The notes under the pieces were generated by a model that saw only the letters and a program-made list of their open reading frames with translations, was not told where the DNA came from and did not search any database. DNA of 64,000 bases from SAR86 cluster bacterium (GTDB lineage Bacteria; Pseudomonadota; Gammaproteobacteria; Magnimaribacterales; TMED112): contig CP097967.1 of assembly GCA_023703535.1 (NCBI GenBank), forward strand, positions 284,001-348,000, given 5' to 3'. The translations under genes were made by a program, and so were the position numbers. Shown piece by piece: positions 35,855-44,935 of this stretch; the first letter of the stretch is position 1, and each line of letters opens with the position of its first letter.

Positions 35855-37604
35855 TTATTGCGGAGAGCTCTCTAAAAAGCACATTAATAAAATTGTTACC
35901 GTTTGTGGCTGGGTCCATAGGAGAAGAGACCATGGAGGCGTTATTTTTTTAGATGTCAGAGACAAGACTGGAATAGTACAGGTCGTTGTAAATCCGGAGA
36001 ATAAAAAACCTTTTTCACTTGCAGAGAAAATTAGAAGTGAATTTGTTTTAAAAATTTCTGGAAAAGTAAATGAGCGTCCCGAAGACGCTGAAAATGAAGA
36101 TCTTACAACAGGAGTCATTGAAATTATCGCCGATGAAATTATTGTTTTAAATGAAGCAGAGACACCAGCATTTCCGTTAGATCAGTCTGCTGAAGTTAGT
36201 GAAGAGGTGCGTTTAAAAAATAGAACTCTTGACCTAAGAAGACCAGAAATGCAAAAAAATCTTGAGACAAAATCTAAAATTTCTCAAATTGTCCGAAAAG
36301 AACTTGAAAAAAAAGACTTCATTGATATTGAAACACCAATTCTTACAAAAGCTACCCCTGAAGGAGCAAGAGATTATTTAGTGCCTAGCAGAACAAATAG
36401 AGGCAGTTTTTTTGCACTTCCGCAATCTCCACAGCTATTCAAGCAAATGTTAATGATTTCAGGTTTTGAAAAGTACTATCAAATTGCCAGATGCTTTAGA
36501 GATGAGGACTTACGAGCAGACAGACAACCAGAATTTTCTCAGCTTGATATCGAGTCGTCATTTGTGGAGGAAAAAGACATTATGAATCTTACAAATGACT
36601 TAATGAGAAAAGTTTTCAAAGAAATTGCTAAAGAAGATCTGAAGAATATTGAAGTTATTACATGGGAAAAGTCTATGGAAGAATTTGGCAGTGACAAGCC
36701 AGATTTAAGAAATCCTTTGAGACTGATAGAGGTAAAGAAGCTTTTTGAAAAAGAAGAATTTAAAGTCTTCTCAGAACCTGCAAACGATAATGAATCAAGA
36801 ATTGCAGCATTAGTTATAAATGATGGAGATAAAATCGGAAGAGGACAAATTGACAGATATACAGATTTTGTTAAAGAATTTGGAGCTAGAGGATTAGCTT
36901 ACATAAGAGTTGAGAATGTGAGCTATGAAGGAGTTAGCTCACCAATACTCAAATATTTATCTGAAGAATGTATAGAAAATTTGATAAAAGAATTAAATCT
37001 TAATAAGAATGACCTTGTTTTTTTTGGAGCTGGTAAAGCCAAGATTGTAAACGATTACATGAGTAGACTAATAAATAAAATTGGAAAAGATTTGAATTTA
37101 TTAAAAGATGGCTATGAGGCATGTTGGGTTACTGAATTTCCAATGTTTGAAAAAGATAATGATGGTAAAGTATCTGCATTGCATCATCCTTTTACTAGTC
37201 CTGCTCAGTCTGATTTAGAGGAACTACAAAAAATTGATATAAATTCTATTAAATCAAGAGCATATGACTTTGTTGTAAATGGAATAGAATTAGGGGGAGG
37301 TTCAATAAGGATTCATAACAAAGAAATTCAAGAGCAAATATTTAAACTTCTCAACTTAAGTCAAAAAGAAGCTAATGAAAAATTTGGATTTTTTTTAAAA
37401 GTACTTGGCACAGGCTGTCCTCCTCATGGAGGTATTGCATTTGGTTTAGATAGAATTGCCATGATTCTTACAGGCGCAGAGACTATAAGAGATGTTATTG
37501 CGTTTCCTAAAACTCAATCTGCAATGTGCTTACTTACAGAAGCACCAGGAGAGGTTCCTGATGAAAGTCTAGAAGAGTTGAACATAAAGAAAATTGAAGA
37601 ATAA
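35844..37604 (+). CDS. aspS: Aspartyl-tRNA synthetase
   Basis: A class IIb synthetase of 586 residues with the OB-fold anticodon domain (VCGWVHRRRDHGGVIFLDVRDKTG), motif 2 (YYQIARCFRDEDLRADRQPEF), the bacterial GAD insertion and motif 3 (GIAFGLDRIAMILTG). Length is typical (about 590). It is followed without gap by yebC (TAATG). Confidence 0.97.
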   Translation: MRSNYCGELSKKHINKIVTVCGWVHRRRDHGGVIFLDVRDKTGIVQVVVNPENKKPFSLAEKIRSEFVLKISGKVNERPEDAENEDLTTGVIEIIADEIIVLNEAETPAFPLDQSAEVSEEVRLKNRTLDLRRPEMQKNLETKSKISQIVRKELEKKDFIDIETPILTKATPEGARDYLVPSRTNRGSFFALPQSPQLFKQMLMISGFEKYYQIARCFRDEDLRADRQPEFSQLDIESSFVEEKDIMNLTNDLMRKVFKEIAKEDLKNIEVITWEKSMEEFGSDKPDLRNPLRLIEVKKLFEKEEFKVFSEPANDNESRIAALVINDGDKIGRGQIDRYTDFVKEFGARGLAYIRVENVSYEGVSSPILKYLSEECIENLIKELNLNKNDLVFFGAGKAKIVNDYMSRLINKIGKDLNLLKDGYEACWVTEFPMFEKDNDGKVSALHHPFTSPAQSDLEELQKIDINSIKSRAYDFVVNGIELGGGSIRIHNKEIQEQIFKLLNLSQKEANEKFGFFLKVLGTGCPPHGGIAFGLDRIAMILTGAETIRDVIAFPKTQSAMCLLTEAPGEVPDESLEELNIKKIEE

Positions 37605-38344
37605 TGGCAGGACATTCTAAGTGGGCAAATATCAAACACAGAAAGGCAAGACAGGATGCCAAAAGAGGAGCTGTTTTTACAAAAGTAATTAGAGAGTTAA
37701 CTGTTGCAGCAAAGGAGGGTGGTGGAGTTGTAGAAGACAACCCAAGACTAAGACTAGCTTATGAAAAAGCTTTATCAGCAAACATGGGCAAAGATACAAT
37801 TAATAGAGCAATTCAAAGAGGCGCAGGAGGACAAGAAGGACAAAATTTAGAAGAGGTTATATATGAGGGATACGGACCAGAGGGAATTGCTGTATTTATC
37901 AAAACTTTAACTGATAACAAAAATAGAACTGTTTCTGAAATTAGACATGCTTTCACAAAATCTGGTGGAAATTTGGGCACATCTGGAAGTGTAGCCTACA
38001 TGTTTAAATCTATGGGTAAAATTTTTGTTAATCACAGTTCAGCAGATGAAAAATTTTATGAACTAGCAATTGAGAGCGGCGCTGAAGATATTTTAGATTT
38101 AGGTGATGAAAAAACAGAACTTCACTGTGATCCGAAAAATTTGTCAGAATTAAAAGGTGCCATTGAAAATAAATCATTTGATATTGAATCTACAGAAATT
38201 TTGATGGAGTCTGAAAATCAAATTAAGCTAGACTTAGAAAATTCTGAAAAGATTTTAAAACTTACTGACTCCTTAGAGGACCTTGATGATGTTCAGGAAG
38301 TTTTCACAAACGCTGAATTGGATAGCGAGGTATTTGAAAAATGA
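37604..38344 (+). CDS. yebC: YebC/TACO1-family translation regulator
   Basis: The 246-residue protein begins AGHSKWANIKHRKARQDAKRG and has GKDTINRAIQRG and LTDNKNRTVSEIRHAFTKSGGNLG, all typical of YebC. Family members bind the ribosome and help translate proline-rich stretches. It normally precedes ruvC; here a different nuclease gene starts in its stop codon (ATGA). Confidence 0.96.
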   Translation: MAGHSKWANIKHRKARQDAKRGAVFTKVIRELTVAAKEGGGVVEDNPRLRLAYEKALSANMGKDTINRAIQRGAGGQEGQNLEEVIYEGYGPEGIAVFIKTLTDNKNRTVSEIRHAFTKSGGNLGTSGSVAYMFKSMGKIFVNHSSADEKFYELAIESGAEDILDLGDEKTELHCDPKNLSELKGAIENKSFDIESTEILMESENQIKLDLENSEKILKLTDSLEDLDDVQEVFTNAELDSEVFEK

Positions 38345-38748
38345 CCATAAACCAAAGAAAAAAAGGTCATGATTTTGAAAGGAAAATTTCAAAAAAACTG
38401 CAGGAGGATCTTGGTTTAAAAAGGCCTGTGAGAAGAATTCTTACTCAATACCAAGAAAAAAATCATCCAGATTTAAAACTCGGTAGATGGAATATTGAAT
38501 GTAAAGCTTACAAGAAAGGATTTGAACCTCCTTTCGCATGGTGGAAGCAAGTGCTAGGAGTTACACCTAGAGATGAATTTCCGGTTTTAGTGTATAAGTT
38601 TGACAACAAACCAATTAGAGTAAGGCTTCAGACTTGTTTGCTTAATAAAAAGCTTAGCAATTCAAAAATGCTCATTGATTTGAATTGGGAAAGCTTTATA
38701 TATCTTCTAGAAACAATGTATAGAGAAGATTACGAACCATATTTGTAA
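38341..38748 (+). CDS. Small PD-(D/E)xK nuclease in the ruvC position, putative Holliday-junction resolvase
   Basis: The 135-residue basic protein is not RuvC. It has KKGHDFERKISKKL with E13 in the first helix, then P43-D44, eight residues, E53-C-K55 (PDLKLGRWNIECKAYKKG), and Q70 in a following helix: the full PD-(D/E)xK plan as in archaeal Hjc resolvases and phage nucleases of similar size. It starts in the yebC stop codon (ATGA), exactly where ruvC begins in most Gammaproteobacteria; ruvA and ruvB do not follow. A Holliday-junction function is inferred from fold and context only; another DNA repair or DNA-end nuclease role is possible. Confidence 0.72.
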   Translation: MTINQRKKGHDFERKISKKLQEDLGLKRPVRRILTQYQEKNHPDLKLGRWNIECKAYKKGFEPPFAWWKQVLGVTPRDEFPVLVYKFDNKPIRVRLQTCLLNKKLSNSKMLIDLNWESFIYLLETMYREDYEPYL

Positions 38749-38791
38749 TTTAATTTATATAAAATAAATTTGGACTTTAAGACATTGTTGT

Positions 38792-38802
38792 ACTGGTATA
38801 AA
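38792..38802 (+). promoter_or_regulatory. Extended -10 promoter of tRNA-Lys
   Basis: TGGTATAAA (TG, one base, TATAAA at 38797-38802) is an extended -10 element; transcription would start near 38809, 7 nt before the tRNA. A TTGGAC at 38770-38775 is too far (21 bp) to act as a normal -35 element. Confidence 0.5.
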
Positions 38803-38815
38803 ATACCACTCTTCT

Positions 38816-38891
38816 GGGTCGTTAGCTCAGCTGGTAGAGCACCGGGCTTTTAACCCGTTGGTCATAGGTTCGAATCCTATACGACCCACCA
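38816..38891 (+). tRNA. tRNA-Lys (anticodon UUU)
   Basis: A 76 nt cloverleaf: acceptor GGGTCGT pairs with ACGACCC, D-arm AGCTCAGCTGGTAGAGC, anticodon loop CTTTTAA within stem CCGGG/CCCGT, T-arm with GGTTCGAATCC, and an encoded CCA end (38889-38891). The anticodon TTT reads lysine codons, which are very frequent in this AT-rich genome. Confidence 0.98.
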
Positions 38892-38953
38892 GCTTTTAAA
38901 AAATAAACAAAATTATATTAGGATATATTCTAAGTAATTTACTTCTTTAATTT

Positions 38954-40348
38954 ATGAAAATAAGCTTTTGGCAAAGAATTCTCCTTGGTTTTGGAGGAGG
39001 AATTAATGCGATAAAGACCGATTTTTTTTCATTTTTTCTTGGCTTTTTTTATTTAACATTTTTAGGTCTAAATCCACTTTTAACCGGTTCAGCAGTACTA
39101 TTAGCTCTTTTATTTGATGCCTTTTCAGATCCAGCTATTGGAACCTTTTCTGATAGAACAAAAACTAATTTGGGAAGGAGATACCCTTATATGTTTTTAT
39201 CGCTTCTTCCAATTTGCATTTGTTATATAATGCTTTTTATTCCAGATCCCTCTTGGAGTGAAAATCAGTACTTTCTATTTTTTTGGCTGCTTTTTTTTCT
39301 AATTCTAACAAGGTTTTTTGTAAGCATATTTGATGTTCCTCATAGAGCTTTATTTTCTGAATTAGGAGGCAATTATGTGAATAATTCAAGAGTCATGTCA
39401 ATGCGAGAAGGTTACCAGTGGATAATAGGTGCCGGACACTCTCTTGTGGTTTATAGCTTCTTAGGTTACTTCATAAGTGACCCATATAAATGGCTTTATA
39501 TAGGTATTTTTGGTAGTTCATCTATGTTAATTTTTGGTGTAATTTCTCTTCTTGGGTCAAAAAAAGTAATTCCAGAATTATATGAGTGGAAACCTAAACA
39601 AAGAAAAGCTGACTTTAAAATTTTAAAAAAAGAACTCTCATTTGTGTTGAAAAGCAAAACATTATTACTTTTTATTTTTGGCTCTCTTTTAATTCAAGGA
39701 ACTTGGGGATTGGCAAACAGTTTAAGTTTTTTAACTTACACAAAATTTTGGCAATTTGACCCATTAGATTTACGTGTGCTTATATATTTTTATATTCTTG
39801 CTGCAATTGTGAGTTGGGTTGTAACCCCCATTATTACAAGATATTTAGATAAAGAAAAAATTGTAATAGCTAGTTTGATTTTTTTATCTTTAACACATTC
39901 ACTACCTTTCATTACGCATTACTTAGGTTTATTTGACGGAATGGAACAAAGTAAAATTCTTAACTTTATGTCAGTTATGATCCTCTTTTCTTCAATATTC
40001 TCACTTATTTCGCTTATGACAAGAGAATCGATGGTCCCAGATATTATTGATGAAATTGAATTCCAATCAGAAAAAAGACAAGAAGGTGCCGTTTCCTCTT
40101 TAACATCATTCTGTTCAAAATGTATGTCTGGTTTAGGTCAGTTTATATCAATGTTCTTTTTGTGGATCATTAATTACCCTCCAGGTGGAAGTGAACCCTC
40201 TGCTGAACAGCTTGTCTCTTTATTTACATTACATGGTCCAGTAGTGTCATTGCTATTTCTATTTCCAATGTTAATTTTTTTAAATTATAAATTGAGCAGA
40301 AAAAAACATAATAAAATTAAAAATAATCTAGAACTAACAAATAGATAG
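38954..40348 (+). CDS. GPH-family (MelB-like) MFS sugar/cation symporter
   Basis: A 464-residue membrane protein with about twelve segments. LLFDAFSDPAIGTFSDRTKTN followed by GRRYPYM is the signature between segments 2 and 3 of the glycoside-pentoside-hexuronide:cation symporter family. The transported compound cannot be inferred; no sugar-degrading enzymes are adjacent. It stands alone between tRNA-Lys and a nitroreductase gene, with no shared operon evident upstream. Confidence 0.85.
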   Translation: MKISFWQRILLGFGGGINAIKTDFFSFFLGFFYLTFLGLNPLLTGSAVLLALLFDAFSDPAIGTFSDRTKTNLGRRYPYMFLSLLPICICYIMLFIPDPSWSENQYFLFFWLLFFLILTRFFVSIFDVPHRALFSELGGNYVNNSRVMSMREGYQWIIGAGHSLVVYSFLGYFISDPYKWLYIGIFGSSSMLIFGVISLLGSKKVIPELYEWKPKQRKADFKILKKELSFVLKSKTLLLFIFGSLLIQGTWGLANSLSFLTYTKFWQFDPLDLRVLIYFYILAAIVSWVVTPIITRYLDKEKIVIASLIFLSLTHSLPFITHYLGLFDGMEQSKILNFMSVMILFSSIFSLISLMTRESMVPDIIDEIEFQSEKRQEGAVSSLTSFCSKCMSGLGQFISMFFLWIINYPPGGSEPSAEQLVSLFTLHGPVVSLLFLFPMLIFLNYKLSRKKHNKIKNNLELTNR

Positions 40349-40372
40349 TTATAAATTTAAATAGTATCAGTT

Positions 40373-40378
40373 TATAAT
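40373..40378 (+). promoter_or_regulatory. -10 element of the nitroreductase gene
   Basis: TATAAT ends 9 bp before the ATG at 40388. Transcription would start near 40385, leaving about 3 nt of leader and no Shine-Dalgarno sequence. Confidence 0.5.
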
Positions 40379-40387
40379 TTCACTCCT

Positions 40388-41059
40388 ATGGATATATTAG
40401 AAGCAATTAAAAAAAGACATTCAGTTAGAGGCTATTTAAGCAAAGACGTCTCTGAAGACGTTGTAAAAGACATCCTAGAAACTTCAAAATTTTCACCATC
40501 CGGAGTCAACTCCCAACCATGGAAAGTTTATGTAGTAATGGGCGAGGCTAGAAATAAATTAGTTAAAGAAGCATGTGAAAAATTTGACAAAGGCGAGATA
40601 GAAACCGAGGAATACCAAGTGTATCCTTCCAAAGAAAGCATGCCTGATTGGTACAAAGCAAGGCAAAGAGCATGTGGTTTTGGATTATATGGAGCGTTAG
40701 GTATAGAGCGAGATCAAATGGATAAACGAATGGCCTGGGCAAAGAAAAATTATGAATTTTTTGATGCACCAGTTGGTATTTTTGTTACAGTTCACAAATC
40801 TGTTGGCCCAAATGGCTGGGGTCATGTTGGGCACTTCATTCAAAGTATATGTCTTGCAGCTGTTGGCAAGGGACTTGGCACTTGTTTGCAAGAGGCATGG
40901 GCAGGATTTCCAAAATTATTAAAAAAACATCTTGAATATGGAGATGATGAAATTTTATGGTGTGGAATTTCTCTAGGCTACGAGGATCAAGAGCATCCAG
41001 CCAATTCTTTTAGAACAGAAAGAGAGCAATTTGATAGCTTTGCTAAATTATTAAAGTAG
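40388..41059 (+). CDS. Nitroreductase-family flavoprotein
   Basis: A 223-residue protein with the nitroreductase fold: AIKKRHSVRGYLSKDVSEDVV at the N-terminus (FMN phosphate-binding Arg/His/Ser), SPSGVNSQPWKVYVV, and GLGTCLQEAW and GISLGYED near the C-terminus. Family members use FMN and NAD(P)H to reduce nitroaromatics, quinones or enoates; the substrate here is unknown. It shares direction and a 6 bp gap with the hydrolase gene downstream, so they may form an operon. Confidence 0.9.
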   Translation: MDILEAIKKRHSVRGYLSKDVSEDVVKDILETSKFSPSGVNSQPWKVYVVMGEARNKLVKEACEKFDKGEIETEEYQVYPSKESMPDWYKARQRACGFGLYGALGIERDQMDKRMAWAKKNYEFFDAPVGIFVTVHKSVGPNGWGHVGHFIQSICLAAVGKGLGTCLQEAWAGFPKLLKKHLEYGDDEILWCGISLGYEDQEHPANSFRTEREQFDSFAKLLK

Positions 41060-41065
41060 TTTCAT

Positions 41066-41974
41066 ATGAAAGAGTTTTCCATAAAGGGCGAGCATGGAAA
41101 TCTAAGAGGAGCTAAATGGTTGCAAGCAACTAATCCCCATTCAACGGTTCAAATTATTCATGGACTCGCGGAGCATCATAAAAGATATGATCTTACTGCT
41201 AAAGCGCTAAATGATGAGGGCTTCCAAGTTTATTGCAATGATCATCTTGGACATGGATTACATGTAAAAGATGGCAAATTAAGGGGATATTTAGATAAAT
41301 CTGATGGCTTTGAAAAAGTTGTTGATCAAATAATTGAATTAAATTCTTATATTAGAAAAGAACATCCTGCCAAAAAACATTTCCTATTAGCCCATAGCCT
41401 GGGTACAGTGATATGTTTGTCAGTACTAAGAAAAAATATTCATTTTGATGGAATAATTTTAAGTGCAGCTTTTAGCAGGAATAATATTGAGATGTTTTTA
41501 AATAATTTAGTTTTATGGCCTGAATATAAACTTTCAGATCCTAAAAAAATCAATAGTACTATGGAGGAGTTTACAACTAAAAAACACAATTCCTTTTTTA
41601 AACCAAACAGGACTACGCACGACTATATTTCAAGTGACAATGAGAATGTTGATGAATATATTGAAGACGTTCTTTGTGGTTTTCCGATGACTAACCAATT
41701 TTGGATGGACTTAAAAAATGGTTGCACCAATTTATGGAAAAAAGATACATATAAAAAATTCAACAAAAAAATACCCTTTTTCTTTATTACAGGATCATTT
41801 GATACTGTAAATAACATGGGTAAACAAGCATTTGATATGCATCAAAAATTTCTTGAATTGGGTTTTAGTACAAAGTTTAAAGCCTATGAGAAGTCTAGGC
41901 ATGAGCCACTATCTGATGTTGAAAAAGAGACAGTTTGGAAGGATGTCTCCGATTTTTTTAAAGCTAACCTCTAG
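41066..41974 (+). CDS. Alpha/beta hydrolase, monoacylglycerol-lipase-like
   Basis: The 302-residue cytoplasmic hydrolase belongs to the Hydrolase_4 group. Features: HGLAEHHKRYD oxyanion region, DHLGHG, nucleophile elbow AHSLG with S111 (usually GHSxG), the acid in GSFDTV and the His in SRHEPL, so the triad is complete. Lysophospholipid or monoacylglycerol hydrolysis is likely, but substrate is not proven. Its 3' end overlaps that of convergent bepA by 11 nt. Confidence 0.88.
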   Translation: MKEFSIKGEHGNLRGAKWLQATNPHSTVQIIHGLAEHHKRYDLTAKALNDEGFQVYCNDHLGHGLHVKDGKLRGYLDKSDGFEKVVDQIIELNSYIRKEHPAKKHFLLAHSLGTVICLSVLRKNIHFDGIILSAAFSRNNIEMFLNNLVLWPEYKLSDPKKINSTMEEFTTKKHNSFFKPNRTTHDYISSDNENVDEYIEDVLCGFPMTNQFWMDLKNGCTNLWKKDTYKKFNKKIPFFFITGSFDTVNNMGKQAFDMHQKFLELGFSTKFKAYEKSRHEPLSDVEKETVWKDVSDFFKANL

Positions 41975-43373
41975 GAATTTTTCCTAAATATTTTTGCAAA
42001 AAAACTATTCTTTCTGTGATAATTTCTTTAATTTTAAAGTTGTTGACAGCCAATCTTCTTGCTTGATAAAGATCTGCAAGAGCCTCCTCATATCTGCCAG
42101 AGTAGAAAAGATATTCACTATTTGTTAAGTGGAAACTGAGCATATTATTACTTTTTTGTTGAACTTCCCCTAGAAGTTTTAAGAGGTTTATATCGACAGG
42201 TCTATAAAATTTTATATCTTCTAATATTTGCTCAGCTGCAATGTAATCTCCTTCCAGAATATAAGTTTTGGCAAGATTAAAGCTAATTGGGTAATTTCCT
42301 AAAGAAATATCTAATAATTCTTCAGTATAACTTTTGCTTCTATTTATATTTCCGGATTCTGTTAGGGTTTCTGCAATTGTTGTTTTGATGATTAAATTAT
42401 CAGGATATTTTTTTGAGAGTTCATCAAGGATTGAAATTGATTTGGTAAAGTTTAATTTCTTTTTTTCAATTAATGCAGTGAAGTATTTGCCTTCATCATT
42501 ATCTTCAATATCCTTTTCAAATGCCTTAATGGATAAGTTATCCATCATAAGAAATTTCACTCTTGCTTTGACTAAGCGGTAATTAAAACTATTAACAGTT
42601 CCATCTCCATCTGAATTTCTTGCTCTTTCTCTAGAGTCTGTAATTCTACGAGTAGTTATTGGATGTGTTAATAAAAACTCAGGTATGTTATCTCCAGAAA
42701 GCCGTCTAATTTCTTGCATATTTTTAAACATCTCTGACATTTCTGAAGTTTTATATCCTGATTTTTCTAAAGTAATAAAACCTTCTCTGTCTGCTTCAGA
42801 TTCATAAAGTCTTGAAAACCTTAACCTTTGATTAACAAGTAAGCCTTGACCGCCGATAAGTGCTGCTGGATTCCTTGAAGCTACAGCAACAACAATAGAA
42901 GCAAGTATTGTTGCCATGTTTGCATTACTTCTATCACTGTTTTCTAAAATTTGTCTAGCAAAATGTCTCTGACTAAGGTGAGCTAATTCGTGCGCGACAA
43001 CAGAGGCAAATTGTGCTTCATTATCAGCATGTTTAAATAAACCTGCATTAATGCCAATTACCCCTCCGGGAGCTGCGAATGCATTTAGCCTATTATCCTC
43101 AATAACTAATATCTCAAACGTCTTTTTATTAACCTTGCTTGACTCACCAATTTTGTAAACAAATAATTCTGTCCATTCTTGAATTATTGGATCATAGAGT
43201 ATGTCTGTCTCTCTTTTTAAGTCTCTTAAAAATTGTCGCCCTAGGATTTCCTCTTCAGTTTCCGATACGGCCCCACTAAGTCTATCTCCTATAAGTGGAA
43301 GCTCTATACTGTTTTCTTGAGTAACAATGTTAGAGGACAAAAATAAATAAAATAAATAAAATATTTTTTTCAT
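41964..43373 (-). CDS. bepA: BepA-like periplasmic M48 metalloprotease/chaperone with TPR domain
   Basis: The 469-residue protein has a signal peptide (KKIFYLFYLFLSSNIVTQ), an M48 protease domain with zinc motif VVAHELAHLSQRHFA near residue 130, ESEADREGF (third ligand) and a C-terminal half of tetratricopeptide-like helices. BepA assists LptD assembly and removes stalled outer membrane proteins with the BAM complex, two lipoproteins of which are encoded nearby. It is divergent from perM (55 bp), as in E. coli. Confidence 0.92.
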   Translation of the reverse strand: MKKIFYLFYLFLSSNIVTQENSIELPLIGDRLSGAVSETEEEILGRQFLRDLKRETDILYDPIIQEWTELFVYKIGESSKVNKKTFEILVIEDNRLNAFAAPGGVIGINAGLFKHADNEAQFASVVAHELAHLSQRHFARQILENSDRSNANMATILASIVVAVASRNPAALIGGQGLLVNQRLRFSRLYESEADREGFITLEKSGYKTSEMSEMFKNMQEIRRLSGDNIPEFLLTHPITTRRITDSRERARNSDGDGTVNSFNYRLVKARVKFLMMDNLSIKAFEKDIEDNDEGKYFTALIEKKKLNFTKSISILDELSKKYPDNLIIKTTIAETLTESGNINRSKSYTEELLDISLGNYPISFNLAKTYILEGDYIAAEQILEDIKFYRPVDINLLKLLGEVQQKSNNMLSFHLTNSEYLFYSGRYEEALADLYQARRLAVNNFKIKEIITERIVFLQKYLGKIPRG

Positions 43374-43428
43374 CGGATACTTAACTATAATTATTTGATA
43401 GGATTTTTAAATAAAGATTCAATAGAAA

Positions 43429-44451
43429 ATGCGATTAAATACATTATTTAAAAGCCAGCAGCTTATTTTTTTGGTAGCTTCATTATTTTTTGGCTTGCTT
43501 ACTCTTTGGATTTTTGGAGATTTGGCATCTCCAATACTCATAAGTATTGTTCTGGCAGTTCTGTTTAGGCCTGTAAATACTTACTTCACAAAAATTGGTA
43601 TTCCAAGAAAAATAAGTGTGTTTATAACTTTTTTAATAGTTATGTTGCTTGCATCGGCTTTTTTACTTCTTTTTGTGCCGCTTTTTATAAATGAAACAGA
43701 AGCATTCATAGAAGATATTCCAAGCTTATTATTTATCTTGGAGCCGGTAACTCAAGCATTGGGAAGTTTAAACGCGCCTATTGAATCGATAGAAAGTGCA
43801 CAATCTCTTCTTTCTGATTTAAGCGGTTTTTTAACTGGCGCTATATCATTTGGAATATCAAGAGCTCAAGAAACAGCAAATCTTTTCTTAGGACTGATTT
43901 TAGTTCCAATTTTTTTATTTTTTTGGCTTTGGGATACAGAAACGTTATCAAACGGCTTTTCAAGGTTTGTGCCGAAAAAAAGAAAGTTTCTTTCAAAGGT
44001 TTGGAATGAGGCAAATGTAAATTTTCAAAACTATTTTAAAGGTAAATTTATTGAAGTTTTTATAGTTGCAATATTTGGTAGTTTGTTATTCTACTTCTTG
44101 GGTTTAAATAGCCCAATTCTTTTAGGCACAACACTTGGCTTAAGTCAGTTAATTCCTTTTTTTGGCCCTGTTTTTATGACAATACCTATTCTAATAATTT
44201 CACTTGCTCAGTTTGGTTTAGATCCATATGTAATCGTAATTCTTATAGCATTTGGAATTCTTCAATTTATTGATGGCAATATTTTTCTACCATTTCTTAT
44301 GTCTGGGGTTGTAAAGTTGCCAGCTGTAGTAGTGCTTTTATCAGTCTTCTTTTTTGGTGCAATTTTTGGAATTTGGGGGGTATTTTTCTCTGTTCCTCTA
44401 GCAAGTTTTGTAAAATCTATTTTAGATAATTGGAAATATATTGATTCTTAA
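43429..44451 (+). CDS. perM: PerM/AI-2E transporter-family permease
   Basis: The 340-residue membrane protein has about eight segments and the family's large central extracytoplasmic region. PIFLFFWLWDTE, the GKFIEVFIVAIFGSLLFY segment and GLSQLIPFFGPVF match the UPF0118/AI-2E family. PerM-type members have no settled substrate. A TATAAT at 43386-43391 could drive it with a leader of about 36 nt. The 3' end overlaps bcp by 4 nt. Confidence 0.88.
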   Translation: MRLNTLFKSQQLIFLVASLFFGLLTLWIFGDLASPILISIVLAVLFRPVNTYFTKIGIPRKISVFITFLIVMLLASAFLLLFVPLFINETEAFIEDIPSLLFILEPVTQALGSLNAPIESIESAQSLLSDLSGFLTGAISFGISRAQETANLFLGLILVPIFLFFWLWDTETLSNGFSRFVPKKRKFLSKVWNEANVNFQNYFKGKFIEVFIVAIFGSLLFYFLGLNSPILLGTTLGLSQLIPFFGPVFMTIPILIISLAQFGLDPYVIVILIAFGILQFIDGNIFLPFLMSGVVKLPAVVVLLSVFFFGAIFGIWGVFFSVPLASFVKSILDNWKYIDS

Positions 44452-44909
44452 TTGGCTTCTTTTAATTCAGAAAGGACCTCTTCAACGTGACCTGGAACCT
44501 TCACTTTTCTCCATTCTTTTATAATTTCACCATTTGGATTAATAAGAAACGTGCTTCTTTCAATACCCATAAATTTCTTTCCATACATACTTTTCTCTTT
44601 CATCACGTCGTATGCTTTGCATAATTTTTCATCTGGATCTGAAATTAACTTAAATGGAAGTGATTCTTTTTCGCAAAATTTATCATGCGATTTAATTGAA
44701 TCTCTTGAAACACCAAGTATTTCACAGTTGTGTTTTTGAAAACTTTTGTAGTGATCTCTAAAATCTTGGCTTTCTAGTGTACATCCAGAAGTCATATCTC
44801 TAGGATAAAAATACAAAACTAAATATTTTCCTGAAAAGTCCTTTAAACTTAAAGATTCACTTTCTGTGATCAGTCCTAAAAAACTTGGAGCTTTTGTTTT
44901 ATCATTCAC
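44448..44909 (-). CDS. bcp: Thiol peroxidase Bcp (peroxiredoxin Q)
   Basis: From GTG 44909 the protein has 153 residues, the usual Bcp length. The catalytic motif YFYPRDMTSGCTLESQDFRD contains the peroxidatic Cys (family PGCT; here SGCT), and GIERSTFLINPNG is standard. The reading frame continues upstream with a hydrophobic stretch to 44957, but that would overlap dapA; the GTG fits the family and the promoter better. A TATAAT on the minus strand (44922-44917) ends 7 bp before the GTG, suggesting a leaderless mRNA. Confidence 0.92.
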   Translation of the reverse strand: MNDKTKAPSFLGLITESESLSLKDFSGKYLVLYFYPRDMTSGCTLESQDFRDHYKSFQKHNCEILGVSRDSIKSHDKFCEKESLPFKLISDPDEKLCKAYDVMKEKSMYGKKFMGIERSTFLINPNGEIIKEWRKVKVPGHVEEVLSELKEAN

Positions 44910-44916
44910 AAGTAGG

Positions 44917-44922
44917 ATTATA
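44917..44922 (-). promoter_or_regulatory. -10 element of bcp, leaderless type
   Basis: Minus-strand TATAAT at 44922-44917; the usual 7 bp offset puts the first transcribed base at or next to the GTG start codon at 44909. It lies in the 26 bp between the bcp and dapA start codons. Confidence 0.5.
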
Positions 44923-44935
44923 AGAATAAAAAAAA

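Noticed and set aside
38793-38805. Palindrome GGTATAAAATACC before tRNA-Lys as an operator
   Set aside because: It is better explained as an extended -10 promoter; the A/T-rich palindrome is short and single.
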